A DNA stretch of 64,000 bases from NCBI GenBank assembly GCA_004558825.1, contig SFDB01000001.1, positions 124,001 through 188,000 on the forward strand. The letters are read 5' to 3'. Within the stretch, counting starts at the first letter, position 1. The number at the start of each line of letters is the position of its first letter. Positions 1-8,681 of the stretch are shown piece by piece. Made by a program: the position numbers and the translations under genes. The stretch is from Clostridiales bacterium. GTDB taxonomy: Bacteria > Bacillota > Clostridia > Christensenellales > CAG-138. A model generated the notes under the pieces. That model worked only from the letters and a program-made list of their open reading frames with translations. It did not search any database and had not been told where the DNA came from.

Positions 1-1127
1 AGTTCGTGGCTGACATTCGCGACATATTCGCGGCGCATTTCCTCCGTACGCTCCATCTCCGTCATATCTTTGAAGAGACCTACTACGCCCGTGCATTCCC
101 CGTCCTCCGCGATTATCGCCGATATCGTTATCCAAAGCGTCCTGCCGTTCGCCATACGGTGAGATATCATCTGCTGCACTCCCGTAGCGTAAACGCGGTC
201 GAATACCTCCCAAATACTGTCGTCATCAACGAGTTCTTCGCGGCTTTTAACGTCCACAACGCCGAACATGCGCATTAGCGCGGGGTTGCAATGCGTCAGC
301 ACTCCAAGTCCATCGACTACTGCTACGCCGTCCGACATGCTGTACAATATTTGATTAAGCTGGCTTTTTTCTGTTCTGAGCTGATATATTGTACTCGACA
401 GCTTTTCGCAAAGCTCGTTGAGCGATCTCGCCAAAAGCCCCGTCTCGCCCGGTTCGTCCGAGCCCGGTATTCTAACGTTAAAGTTGCCGTTCGCCATCTC
501 CATGGCGGAATCGGCCATCTGCCTGAGCGGCGCGGATATCCTGCTCGCCTGCCACGAGCCCGCAAGCATGAGTATCACAACGCATATTATTGCAAGCCAA
601 AGCAGCGACTTGCTCATTCGGTTAACGACGCCGTTCACGTTCTCTATTGATTTTATAACGAACACGCCGCCAATTGCATCCCCGTACTCGTTCGTCACGG
701 GCACGCCGACGAGCAGCGCGCCTCTTCGCCCCGACAGCTTGAAATTGTCCTCCTTGACAACCTTGCCGCCTATCACCTCGCGTATCTGTTCAGACAGTTT
801 TTCGACCGCCACATTCGGCGTTATACCAATCCCCGAATCAAACAGCGACAATACGCCGCCTTTCCCGTCGACGATAAACACTGTCGCGTTCTCGGCGCGT
901 ATAAAACTCTCGGACATATGCACGAAAGCGTCGCTCGTCATGCTGCCGCCGATATATTCAAGCAAAAGCTGCCTTATTGCCTCCGCCTTCGGCACCATCT
1001 GCTGAAGCTCGATATCTGCGTAAATATCCATACCGATAAAGAGGTATCCGAGCATTATAAACGCCGTCACCAAAAGCAGCGCCATGACGAACACCAAAAG
1101 GAATCTCCTGAGCAGTACGCTTCTCAT
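1..1127 (-). CDS. Two-component sensor histidine kinase, C-terminal part outside the window
   Basis: Membrane sensor kinase that would autophosphorylate and pass phosphate to the regulator just upstream. The visible 375 residues hold a first membrane segment (about 9-31), an extracytoplasmic sensor region (about 32-170), a second membrane segment (about 176-193), a HAMP linker (about 194-247) and a PAS-like domain (about 258-358). The frame reaches the window edge at VANVSHE, the start of the HisKA H box, so the phospho-accepting histidine is residue 374 and the ATPase domain lies outside. The ATG is 6 bp after the stop of the regulator gene, so the two are co-transcribed. The layout matches PhoR/WalK-type kinases; the signal sensed is not known. 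Confidence 0.9.
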   Translation of the reverse strand, partial: MRSVLLRRFLLVFVMALLLVTAFIMLGYLFIGMDIYADIELQQMVPKAEAIRQLLLEYIGGSMTSDAFVHMSESFIRAENATVFIVDGKGGVLSLFDSGIGITPNVAVEKLSEQIREVIGGKVVKEDNFKLSGRRGALLVGVPVTNEYGDAIGGVFVIKSIENVNGVVNRMSKSLLWLAIICVVILMLAGSWQASRISAPLRQMADSAMEMANGNFNVRIPGSDEPGETGLLARSLNELCEKLSSTIYQLRTEKSQLNQILYSMSDGVAVVDGLGVLTHCNPALMRMFGVVDVKSREELVDDDSIWEVFDRVYATGVQQMISHRMANGRTLWITISAIIAEDGECTGVVGLFKDMTEMERTEEMRREYVANVSHE

Positions 1128-1133
1128 TTCGGA

Positions 1134-1817
1134 TTATTCGACCTCAAACTTATATCCAACGCCGTATATCGTCTTGATGCTCCAGTTTTTACCGGTGTTA
1201 TCAAGCTTTGCGCGTATGCGCTTTATATGCGTGTCGACCGTCCTCGTCTCTCCCGCGTAGTCGTAGCCCCAAACCTTGTTCAAAAGCTGTTCCCGCGTAA
1301 ACACATGGCCGGGGTTCGATGCAAGGAGATAGAGTATCTCTATCTCCTTAGGCGTGCAGATCACGGGATGGTTATCAAGCGTCACGGTGTAGCTTTTTAT
1401 ATCTATCACAAGCCCGTCGTGAACAATGGCGTCGCTGTCACCCGCCTTCTGTTCATTCGTTCTGCGAAGCACAGCCTTTATCCTTGCCACAACCTCACGC
1501 GGACTGAACGGCTTTACTATATAGTCGTCAGCGCCAAGCTCGAGCCCGAGTATCCTGTCTATTTCCTCGCCCTTTGCCGTAAGCATTATTATAGGAACCT
1601 TCGACGTACGCCTTATCTCCTTGCATGCATCTATACCGCTCATATTTGGCATCATTATGTCGAGCACGCAAAGCGCCACCTCGGAGCTCAGTGCATCAAT
1701 CGCCTGCTGACCGTCAAACACATCGATAGTCTCAAAGCCCTCCGCCTTGAGATATATGCCAAGCGATTCATGGACGACCTGCTCATCGTCGGCAATAAGT
1801 ATCTTATTTGCACCCAT
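1134..1817 (-). CDS. OmpR/PhoB-family response regulator
   Basis: DNA-binding response regulator of 227 residues. The receiver domain has the acidic pair D10-D11, the phospho-acceptor D53 in VLDIMMP, T80 and K102. A winged-helix effector domain fills the rest, with the typical end VDTHIKRIRAKL followed by IYGVGYKFE. The ATG has a GGAGG site 5 bases upstream and a near-consensus promoter in front. It is the first gene of a two-gene operon with the sensor kinase. It resembles PhoP/PhoB/WalR-type regulators, but the regulon cannot be told from the sequence. Confidence 0.95.
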   Translation of the reverse strand: MGANKILIADDEQVVHESLGIYLKAEGFETIDVFDGQQAIDALSSEVALCVLDIMMPNMSGIDACKEIRRTSKVPIIMLTAKGEEIDRILGLELGADDYIVKPFSPREVVARIKAVLRRTNEQKAGDSDAIVHDGLVIDIKSYTVTLDNHPVICTPKEIEILYLLASNPGHVFTREQLLNKVWGYDYAGETRTVDTHIKRIRAKLDNTGKNWSIKTIYGVGYKFEVE

Positions 1818-1845
1818 ACAAACCTCCGTATTGCTGTTTTGCTTG

Positions 1846-1874
1846 ATTATATCATATTCCGCAATCGCTGTCGA
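1846..1874 (-). promoter_or_regulatory. Promoter of the two-component operon
   Basis: On the minus strand TCGACA (-35) and TATAAT (-10) are separated by 17 bases, and a TGA before the -10 gives an extended -10. It lies just after the end of addA, so the regulator-kinase pair can be transcribed apart from addA. Confidence 0.7.
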
Positions 1875-1883
1875 AGCCCCTGC

Positions 1884-4800
1884 TCATACGCGCACGGTGT
1901 CGCCGCTTGAGATAAGGTATACATATCGCTCCTTAACTTTTTTTCCGCTGAGCGCCTCAAGCGCGTCGGTATACATGTCAAGCTGCGCCTTATGGCGTGC
2001 GGCGACCTGCTCGGGCGTTTTGCTGCCGCCTACATAGTCCGTCTTGTAGTCGATGATAACCCACTCTCCGTCTTCCTCAAAGCAGCAGTCGATCGTACCC
2101 TGCATCATGAATACGCCATCGCAGCCTATGTATTTTGATGCATCGGCTCTGTAGTTAAACTCGCGCTCCCTGTATGCCCTATCGGCGCATATCGCTCTAT
2201 GCCATATGTCGGAATCAAAAAAGCGCATCATCTTGTCTATACTCACTTTTTCTGCCACGCTCTTATTTATCCTGCCCGTCTCCGTAAGCTCATCGAGCAG
2301 CGCCTGTACGCTCTGCCTGTCATGGCTGCGCATGGGAGCATATTGTATCAGCATATGCGCTGCCGAACCTATCATGGCAGGTGAAACCCCGAGCTTTTCC
2401 GAAATAAACGGCGGTACCGCCAAGCTCGGGTCGCCGCCATGGCCGACAAGCTCCGACACGGTATATTTCGACCTGAGTGTCGTCTCCGCTTCAAACGGAT
2501 ATTTCATGCCGAAAACATCGTCGTACCTTCCGTCATACTCCTTCGTCGCCTCATCGCGCCACGCCGCTATCATGCTGCTTGCTTCGTGTTCACGGCTGCG
2601 GTCGAGGCTCTTCGCATCGCGCACATACGTCTTTACGCGCTCTCGGCCGATTACGGCGTCAAGTCCAAGCATACTGCGAAGCGCGTTCGAATCAGGCGTC
2701 TCCAGCAGGCACGGCAGCACCCAGTCCATATACGATTTCGCCGCGTTTATCACGCCGCTCGTCACGCCTGCGGGATACTTTGAAAGCTCCTTCGCTACCG
2801 ATTTTACAGTGCCTATCATTATAAGCTTTTCGCGCGTTCTTGTAAGCGCAACATACAAAAGGCGCATCTCCTCCGCAAGCTGTTTTTTCCGCGACACAGC
2901 CTCTATCGCGCGCCTGTAAAGCCCCGCCGCCTTAACCGAATCCTTCAGGCCGTACACGCCTATGCCTAGCTTATCGTCGCAAAGCACGGGCGTCTTGTTC
3001 GCGCTCGCGCTTCTGTTTATGAACGAAAACTGCCCGTTCATTCCACCAATTATGACCACAGGAAATTCAAGCCCCTTACTCTTATGGAACGTCATCACCT
3101 TGACCATGTCGGCGCTGCACACTGCTGCTTCTCCCACTGACGCCGCCTCATGCACCTTGTCCATAAACGTTATGAACGCGTTCAGACCCTTGTGGCGCGA
3201 GCTTTCAAAGCTTCGCGCATGGCCGCGAAGCGCGTCTATGTTCGCCTGCCGCTGCTCTCCGCCCGGTAAGGCGCCTAAAAGTTTGTAATAGCCCGTCTCA
3301 GCAAGCATGACGCCCATCAGCTCTTGTGTCGTGTACAGTGCCGACATTTTGCGCCAGCGTCTGAGCTTTCCCAAAAAATCCGCGCATTTCTCCCCAAACG
3401 GCGACGCTTCGCCGGCCATAGACCTTACTGCGTCTATGCAGCACATACCCTTTCGCGGTGGTCGCAGGGCTATAAGCTCCTCCGCTGTAAAATCGAACAT
3501 AGGCGAACGCAAAACGCTCAAAAGCGGTATATCCTGACGTGCGTTATCTACCACGCGCAAAAGGTTCATAAATATCTGCACCTCTATCGCGTCAAAATAT
3601 CCGCCGCTCCTCTCCGAATATGCAGGTATGCCGTTGGCTGTCAGCGTCGAGGTCCACTTCTCCACCGTCTTGTTTTGGCGCAGGAGCACAGCAAAATCAG
3701 AATATTTGTATTCCCGTTCACATCCGAGCTTTTCATCAAATATGCGCTCTTCTTTCATTATGTCGCGTATACGCTCAACCGCGCACAGGCATTCCGCGAC
3801 CTCCTTGCCATGTGTGTATGCCGAGTTTTCCGCAGGCGCTTCATCGGCCTCCTCTTCATCGCAGTCCTTCATGTCCGATGCATCGCTTTCACCGCACGTC
3901 TCTATAATGCAAAGCTCCGCGCTTCCCTCGCAGCCGTCGCGCCCGCCGACAAGCGCCGCCCTCTCATCGTATTCGATCTCAGCATCGCTTGCGTTCATTA
4001 TGCGGCGGAATATTTCGTTTACTATATAGATAATCGTGTCCGCGCTTCGAAAATTCTTATTCAGATCAATGCTTTTGCCGCCCTCGCCGCGCGAAAAGCG
4101 GAAATACTTGTCTATAAACAGCTCCGGCTCGGCCTGCCTGAAGCGGTATATCGACTGCTTTACATCGCCCACGAGGAACAAATTGTCATCGCGCTTTATG
4201 CCGCTCGTTATGCGCTCCTGAACCATGTTCGAATCCTGATATTCGTCGATAAATATGTATTTATATTTGTCGCGCAGCTTACGCGCCGTTTCGCCTTCGA
4301 GCAGCGCAAGCGTTTTATGTTCCATGTCGCTATAATCTATCGCGCCCGCTTCCTCCTTGGCCGCCGAAAACTCTTCATGGTATTCGCGCGTAAACTCGAG
4401 CATAAGGCTCATTTGCTTATACGCCTGCGTTATCCGTTCGTGTTCCTGTGAAAGAGGCAATATGAACCGTCTTTCAAGCATTTTTTTAACGCAGCCCTTC
4501 GCGCCGTCGTGCGCCGCCTTGGCAAATGCCTTTTCGCTGTCAGGCGTTCCCCGCTCCCACCCCCTGAGCGCACGCGGAGAAAAGCTCTGAAGCGCAGTCA
4601 AAAACGCATCGTAGCCGTCTGCGCGAAGATACGAGCGTAACTGCATCATATCATCGTCGAGAGTATCCATTATTTTGACGTTTTCCACGCTGTCGCGCGC
4701 CGATCGCAGCTCATTAACGGCGCACTTTATTTCGCGTTTTGATTCGGCTATCATGCGCTTCACAACCTCGGAGCTTTCAAGTCCTTCAAGGCTTATGTTA

Positions 4801-5378
4801 TACTTCTCCACGGCGTTTTCAAGCCAGGCAAACGGCTCGGGACGCGACATTATGTATGTATAAAGCTGCTCAACAGCCGTTATGAACGTCTCCTCGCCGC
4901 CGAATGAGTTCACAAGCGACAGCATCTCTTTTTGGCGTATATCATAGTTTTTTTCGATGACGCGATCCATCGCCTCCGTCCGCAGCACCTGCGCTTCGGT
5001 ATCATCGAGCACTCGGAACGCAGGATCAAGCCCTGCCTCGGCAAAGCTTTGGCGCAGCACCGAGGCACAAAACGCATGAATGGTTGATATGTCCGCGCTC
5101 GGCGCTTTCGCGGCCTCGCTTCTCAGGCGCTTCCTGTCTGCTTCATCGGGGCATTCCTCGGCAGCGGAATGAAGCCGCTTTTCAATGCGTTTTTTCATTT
5201 CTTCGGCTGCCGCTCGAGTAAAAGTGACTATGAGAAAATCCTCTATATGCGCGCCTTCTTTTATAAGCCGCACAGCGCGTTCCGTCAGCACCGCCGTTTT
5301 ACCCGATCCGGCTGCGGCCGACACAAGAAGATTCCCGCATTCATATATGGCGTTTTTTTGTTCCCGCGTCCACTTCAT
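1884..5378 (-). CDS. addA: ATP-dependent helicase/nuclease subunit A (AddA)
   Basis: AddA is the UvrD-like helicase and nuclease subunit of AddAB, which resects double-strand breaks for RecA-dependent repair. The 1164 residues start with the Q motif and Walker A (AAAGSGKT, residues 21-28). Motif II is IFIDEYQDS, motif VI is YVALTRTREK, and the C-terminal RecB-type nuclease motif is IIDYKTD. The length fits the family, usually about 1200 residues. The ATG has GGCAGGAAA upstream. AddB normally precedes addA in an operon, but the upstream gene here is a CD1247-type protein, so AddB must be encoded elsewhere if present. Confidence 0.95.
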   Translation of the reverse strand: MKWTREQKNAIYECGNLLVSAAAGSGKTAVLTERAVRLIKEGAHIEDFLIVTFTRAAAEEMKKRIEKRLHSAAEECPDEADRKRLRSEAAKAPSADISTIHAFCASVLRQSFAEAGLDPAFRVLDDTEAQVLRTEAMDRVIEKNYDIRQKEMLSLVNSFGGEETFITAVEQLYTYIMSRPEPFAWLENAVEKYNISLEGLESSEVVKRMIAESKREIKCAVNELRSARDSVENVKIMDTLDDDMMQLRSYLRADGYDAFLTALQSFSPRALRGWERGTPDSEKAFAKAAHDGAKGCVKKMLERRFILPLSQEHERITQAYKQMSLMLEFTREYHEEFSAAKEEAGAIDYSDMEHKTLALLEGETARKLRDKYKYIFIDEYQDSNMVQERITSGIKRDDNLFLVGDVKQSIYRFRQAEPELFIDKYFRFSRGEGGKSIDLNKNFRSADTIIYIVNEIFRRIMNASDAEIEYDERAALVGGRDGCEGSAELCIIETCGESDASDMKDCDEEEADEAPAENSAYTHGKEVAECLCAVERIRDIMKEERIFDEKLGCEREYKYSDFAVLLRQNKTVEKWTSTLTANGIPAYSERSGGYFDAIEVQIFMNLLRVVDNARQDIPLLSVLRSPMFDFTAEELIALRPPRKGMCCIDAVRSMAGEASPFGEKCADFLGKLRRWRKMSALYTTQELMGVMLAETGYYKLLGALPGGEQRQANIDALRGHARSFESSRHKGLNAFITFMDKVHEAASVGEAAVCSADMVKVMTFHKSKGLEFPVVIIGGMNGQFSFINRSASANKTPVLCDDKLGIGVYGLKDSVKAAGLYRRAIEAVSRKKQLAEEMRLLYVALTRTREKLIMIGTVKSVAKELSKYPAGVTSGVINAAKSYMDWVLPCLLETPDSNALRSMLGLDAVIGRERVKTYVRDAKSLDRSREHEASSMIAAWRDEATKEYDGRYDDVFGMKYPFEAETTLRSKYTVSELVGHGGDPSLAVPPFISEKLGVSPAMIGSAAHMLIQYAPMRSHDRQSVQALLDELTETGRINKSVAEKVSIDKMMRFFDSDIWHRAICADRAYREREFNYRADASKYIGCDGVFMMQGTIDCCFEEDGEWVIIDYKTDYVGGSKTPEQVAARHKAQLDMYTDALEALSGKKVKERYVYLISSGDTVRV

Positions 5379-5413
5379 TGCATTTCCTGCCCCATTAGTC
5401 GTCAGTTTGCTTT

Positions 5414-5422
5414 ATTATACCA
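5414..5422 (-). promoter_or_regulatory. Extended -10 promoter of addA
   Basis: The minus strand reads TGGTATAAT, an extended -10 with a perfect TATAAT, about 30 bases before the addA start. No good -35 is seen at 16-18 bases. Confidence 0.5.
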
Positions 5423-5450
5423 AATGCGTGCGCAAAGCGCATAAAATTAT

Positions 5451-5484
5451 AAGGCGTATCGTGGTCGCCCATCCGATACGCCTT
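5451..5484 (-). terminator. Intrinsic terminator after the CD1247-type gene
   Basis: A perfect 11-bp inverted repeat (AAGGCGTATCG and its complement) with a 12-base loop. Reading minus it is followed by an AT-rich stretch with TTTT. On the plus strand it is followed by GCTTTTT, so it may work both ways. It separates the efp/CD1247 group from addA. Confidence 0.65.
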
Positions 5485-5514
5485 GCTTTTTACCGTTTTA
5501 TCGTGCTGCTTGCT

Positions 5515-6018
5515 TCAGTCCTTGCAGTCCTCGCCGCAGCCGCAGCCGCAGTCACAGCAGCCAGGTATTATTTCCTCGTTGCAGTTGGGGCATATAAGCT
5601 TGTCGTCGTTCTCGAGCATATCCTCATCAAAATAGACCGTCTCGTTGCAATGCGGGCAAACGACCTCTACAAAATCATCGTCGTCAAAGTCGTCGCAATC
5701 GCAGTCGCAATCGCAGTCGCAGTCGCAATCATCGTCGTCATATACGGCTTCTTCAAGGCATTCAAGCTCATCGGACATGTCGTCAAGCTCCTCGCCGATA
5801 TCCTCGAGCGTATCCTCGATATCGTTGCACTCGTCGGCGATTTCATCGATACACTCGTCGAGCTTATCTATCATCTCGGTGTTTTCGGCAATCTCCTCTG
5901 CCATATCCTGAAGCACGTCGACTATTGCCTTCAAAAGCTTGCCATGCGCATCGTCGCCGATGCAAAGGCCGTCCGCAAGTCCTTTAACATAAGATACTTT
6001 TTCTGTAATTGTGTTCAT
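5515..6018 (-). CDS. CD1247-type acidic Asp/Cys-repeat protein with zinc-ribbon-like end
   Basis: Acidic 167-residue protein of unknown function. Its N-terminus (VSYVKGLADGL) matches the start of the clostridial CD1247 N-terminal family, and residues 30-90 are a Glu/Asp-rich predicted coiled coil. A run of six Asp-Cys pairs follows. After it come two CPHC/CPNC knuckles typical of a zinc ribbon, and the tail is Cys-rich (CCDCGCGCG). The many cysteines and carboxylates suggest metal binding; this is inference. It lies 62 bp downstream of efp with a good ribosome binding site (AGGAGG), a neighbourhood also known from clostridia. Confidence 0.8.
   Translation of the reverse strand: MNTITEKVSYVKGLADGLCIGDDAHGKLLKAIVDVLQDMAEEIAENTEMIDKLDECIDEIADECNDIEDTLEDIGEELDDMSDELECLEEAVYDDDDCDCDCDCDCDCDDFDDDDFVEVVCPHCNETVYFDEDMLENDDKLICPNCNEEIIPGCCDCGCGCGEDCKD
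5695..5730. repeat. Hexanucleotide tandem repeat coding for Asp-Cys pairs
   Basis: Six copies in a row of GCARTC on the plus strand, read on the minus strand as alternating GAY TGC codons. The third bases vary (GAT/GAC), so the repeat is not perfect at DNA level although the peptide is exact. It lies within the CD1247-type gene. Confidence 0.9.
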
Positions 6019-6080
6019 TTTAAGCCTCCTGATGTTTCTTGTAAGCTTTAGTTAGTATGCTCGGGCGGAGCGTTTTATAG

Positions 6081-6644
6081 TTACGCCCTTGCCATATACT
6101 CGCCCGTACGGGTATCTATCCTTATCTTCTCGCCTTCGTTGATGAAGAGCGGCACGTTGAGCTTGTAGCCTGTCTCGAGCGTTGCGGGCTTTGTGGTGCC
6201 TGTGGCCGTATCGCCGCGGAAGCCCGGTTCCGTTTCCGTAACGGTCAGCTCTACAAAGTTCGGCGCGGCCACCGAGAACGGTTTTTCCTTGTAGAACCTT
6301 ATCGTAACGTTCATGTTCTCTACAATAAAGTTGATGGCGTCCTCAACCTGATCGTATGTAAGGCCGATCTGCTCGTAGGATTCCGTATCCATGAAGTAGT
6401 AAAGCTCGCCGTCGTTATAGAGATACTGCATTTCTTTCGTCTCTATGTGCGCCGTCGGATACTTGTCCGTCGGGTTGAATGTCTGCTCGAGTACAGCGCC
6501 CGTCATTACGTTCTTGAGCTTCGTACGGACAAATGCAGCACCCTTGCCGGGCTTTACATGCAGAAAGTCCGTAACGGACCAAACCTGCCCGTCTATCTCT
6601 ACAGTCATGCCCTTCCTGAAATCGCCTGCCGTTATCATTGCCAT
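6081..6644 (-). CDS. efp: Translation elongation factor P
   Basis: EF-P binds between the P and E sites of the ribosome and helps form peptide bonds at proline runs. The 187-residue length and three-domain layout are typical. The tip loop has HVKPGKGAAF, with K34 at the position that is modified in many bacteria. No EF-P modification enzyme is seen nearby. The ATG has GGAGG upstream. The gene follows the M24 aminopeptidase with a 27-bp gap, a pairing common in Firmicutes. Confidence 0.98.
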   Translation of the reverse strand: MAMITAGDFRKGMTVEIDGQVWSVTDFLHVKPGKGAAFVRTKLKNVMTGAVLEQTFNPTDKYPTAHIETKEMQYLYNDGELYYFMDTESYEQIGLTYDQVEDAINFIVENMNVTIRFYKEKPFSVAAPNFVELTVTETEPGFRGDTATGTTKPATLETGYKLNVPLFINEGEKIRIDTRTGEYMARA

Positions 6645-6671
6645 GGTAAATACCTCCTGATATCTTTTCTT

Positions 6672-7751
6672 TTATTCAATTATTATCAATTCTTTCGGGG
6701 ACGTTACGGGGTTGATATAGCCATCCTCCGTCATAATGCAGCAATCTTCTATCCTTACTCCGCCAAGGCCCTCGATGTAGATGCCGGGTTCTACGGTTAT
6801 CGTCATGCCGGGTTCAAGCGTATATGTGGAGACGGTGCTTGCATTCGGCGCTTCATGTACTTCGAGTCCGAATCCGTGTCCGAGGCTGTGGCCGAAGCAT
6901 TCGCCGTAGCCTTTGGAGGCGATGTAGTCGCGGGCGACAGCATCAAGCTCCTTGCCGGTAATACCGGGCTTGAGCGCGTTAAGTGCGCGCTGCTGTGCTT
7001 CGCGAACTATGTCGTATATCTGTATGAGCTTGTCGCAGGGCCTGCCCATCGCAATCGTTCTCGTCATATCGGAGCAGTAGCCGTTGACCTTGCTCCCGAA
7101 GTCGAGCACCACGAGGTCGCCGTTTTGAAGACGTCTTTCGCCGGGTATTGCATGACAAAGTGCGCCGTTTTCGCCCGAGCCGACTATCGTATCGAACGAG
7201 CAGCACTCGGAGCCATGCTTCTTCATTAAATACTCAAGCTCCGTCGCAACGTCGGTTTCTTTCATGCCCACCTTTATGCGCTTAACGAGGTCCGCAAATG
7301 CGGCGTCGGAAGCGTTTTGCGCGGCGATTATGTTCGCAATTTCATCGGCGTCCTTGTAGATGCGTATATTGCTCATAATTGCGGATACGGGTTTGAACTC
7401 AAGACCGCTTCCCAGCTCCTTTACGAAGCGCTCGTAAAGGCTGACAGTCATCGTTTCGTTCTCAAAGCCTATCGTCTTCGCGCCGATGCGCTTAAGCTCG
7501 TCGGCCAAAAGACGCGTGTCTATCGCCCTGTTGACCTCTATCACCTCAAATACGCCCTTTGACTGCGCCTTCGCCTGTATCGTGTAGCGAAAATCCGTAA
7601 GGAGCATACGTCTGTCGGGTGTTATGAGAATTATCGCGTTCGAGCCCGTGAAGCCCGAAAAATACCTGCGGTTTATCTGCGAGGTTATCAGAACGGCGTC
7701 TATGCCGTCCGCCCGCGCCATCTCAAGCAGTTTATTGCAGCGATTAAGCAT
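6672..7751 (-). CDS. Xaa-Pro aminopeptidase, M24 family
   Basis: Metallopeptidase that removes N-terminal residues ahead of proline. The 359 residues show a creatinase-type N-terminal domain (ISGF-like YFSGFTGSN) and the pita-bread catalytic domain. Metal ligands are visible as LDFGSKVNGYCSDMTRT (two Asp), GHSLGHGFGLEVHE (His), TVEPGIYI (Glu) and VRIEDC (Glu). It is first in an operon with efp and the CD1247-type gene. The start has AAGGGG upstream and a promoter in the gap before. Confidence 0.95.
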   Translation of the reverse strand: MLNRCNKLLEMARADGIDAVLITSQINRRYFSGFTGSNAIILITPDRRMLLTDFRYTIQAKAQSKGVFEVIEVNRAIDTRLLADELKRIGAKTIGFENETMTVSLYERFVKELGSGLEFKPVSAIMSNIRIYKDADEIANIIAAQNASDAAFADLVKRIKVGMKETDVATELEYLMKKHGSECCSFDTIVGSGENGALCHAIPGERRLQNGDLVVLDFGSKVNGYCSDMTRTIAMGRPCDKLIQIYDIVREAQQRALNALKPGITGKELDAVARDYIASKGYGECFGHSLGHGFGLEVHEAPNASTVSTYTLEPGMTITVEPGIYIEGLGGVRIEDCCIMTEDGYINPVTSPKELIIIE

Positions 7752-7785
7752 ATTAAATATACCCCTTCATGAACATATTCGGTTA

Positions 7786-7814
7786 ATTTTATCATGTATA
7801 TTCGTGATAAACAA
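7786..7814 (-). promoter_or_regulatory. Promoter of the M24 peptidase/efp operon
   Basis: TTGTTT and TAAAAT separated by 17 bases on the minus strand, with a TGA extended -10. It ends about 35 bases before the peptidase start. Confidence 0.6.
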
Positions 7815-8030
7815 GCACTTATCGCACAAATTGATTATTTTGCGCAAATCCGTTTGCGCCGCGCTCCGTTTTTAGCGCTCCGTGAGCGTATTCGGTAAAA
7901 GCATTGTCCGAGCAGCCCATAAGAGCTTCTTCTGTTTCGCCTTTTCTGTGCCGTCATTCTTAAGTTTCTCCTCCGATCTCTCTGCCCAACAATAAAAAAC
8001 ACTTCCGCGGCACTTTGCATAAGCAGTTCT

Positions 8031-8068
8031 CAAAAATAAAGAGACGACAACCCGAGGCTGCCGTCTCT
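8031..8068 (-). terminator. Intrinsic terminator between rpsO and the M24 peptidase
   Basis: On the minus strand a 12-bp stem with two mismatches (arms GAGACGGCAGCC and GGTTGTCGTCTC) is followed by TTTATTTTT. Confidence 0.7.
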
Positions 8069-8174
8069 GATATTCGATATCCTCCGAATGCCGCTGTAAG
8101 ATTCAGAATAAATTCAAGGAGGAAGCAAGAAGAAATTCGTTGCGGCATGCATCGGACAGTCCATGTCGTCTTTC
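8031..8174 (-). ncRNA. Candidate small RNA in the gap between rpsO and the M24 peptidase
   Basis: This 577-bp gap (7752-8328) holds no convincing gene. Within it a minus-strand promoter (8181-8210) is followed about 140 bases later by a 12-bp imperfect hairpin (8041-8068) and a T-rich tail. The predicted RNA has an outer stem ATGCCGC/GCGGCAT around a pyrimidine-rich loop with CUUCCUCCUU, complementary to ribosome binding sites. No family was recognised. It may instead be a stretch of the rpsO 3' region with a second terminator. Confidence 0.3.
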
Positions 8175-8180
8175 AATATG

Positions 8181-8210
8181 AGAATAACACGGATCATTTT
8201 CAAAAATCAA
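8181..8210 (-). promoter_or_regulatory. Possible promoter of the candidate small RNA
   Basis: TTGATT and TATTCT separated by 18 bases, with TGT before the -10, on the minus strand. Confidence 0.35.
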
Positions 8211-8270
8211 GTACATTCAAAGAAATTTCACATTTCTTCGTTTTTAATGCCGCAATATGGTTCGGGCGTT

Positions 8271-8313
8271 AAAAAGGGCCGCCGTTACCGCACTTTGCGA
8301 TACTCGACAGCCC
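8271..8313 (-). terminator. Terminator of rpsO
   Basis: A 9-bp stem (GGGCTGTCG with CGGCGGCCC, two G-U pairs) followed by TTTTT on the minus strand, 15 bases after the rpsO stop. Confidence 0.65.
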
Positions 8314-8328
8314 GATTTTCGTGTTATA

Positions 8329-8592
8329 TTATTTTCTGAGGTTCAAGCTTGCAAGAATAGCTCTGTAGCGCTCAATATCCTTCTCCTTGAGATAGTTAAG
8401 GAGTCCGCGGCGCTGACCTACCATCTTAAGCAGACCACGACGGGAGTGGTGATCCTTCTTGTGCATCTTGAGGTGCTCGTTGAGGTGATTGATGCGTGCC
8501 GTCAAAAGCGCAATCTGCACCTCGGGAGAACCCGTGTCGCCTTCGTGGAGCTTATACTGCTCGATAACCTGTGATTTCAGTTCCTTGTCCAT
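8329..8592 (-). CDS. rpsO: 30S ribosomal protein S15
   Basis: Primary 16S rRNA-binding protein of the small subunit. The 87 residues from MDKELKSQ to LNLRK span the whole S15 fold, including the conserved HEGDTGSPEVQIALLT and HHSRRGLL segments. I chose the ATG at 8592, preceded by GGAGGAAATTAAA. An open frame continues upstream but adds residues foreign to S15. It has its own strong promoter and terminator, so it is monocistronic. The leader of about 80 bases could hold an S15 autoregulatory site, as is common for rpsO; this is inference. Confidence 0.98.
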   Translation of the reverse strand: MDKELKSQVIEQYKLHEGDTGSPEVQIALLTARINHLNEHLKMHKKDHHSRRGLLKMVGQRRGLLNYLKEKDIERYRAILASLNLRK

Positions 8593-8681
8593 TTTAATTT
8601 CCTCCGTTTTTTCATATCCCCGTTGGCTGCGTTTTTCGTCGGAGAGTCGGAAAACATAGCCCACGGGTCTGTTGCACGACA

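Noticed and set aside
918..1910. Long plus-strand frame opposite the response regulator
   Set aside because: It is antisense to two clear genes and shows the His/Arg/Tyr-rich composition of a shadow frame.
5645..5911. Plus-strand frame coding Ser-Gln repeats
   Set aside because: It is the antisense of the Asp-Cys repeat of the CD1247-type gene and has no binding site or family match.
8015..8272. Plus-strand frame of 85 codons in the rpsO gap
   Set aside because: It spans terminator and promoter signals of the other strand, has no binding site, and its composition is unlike the other genes.
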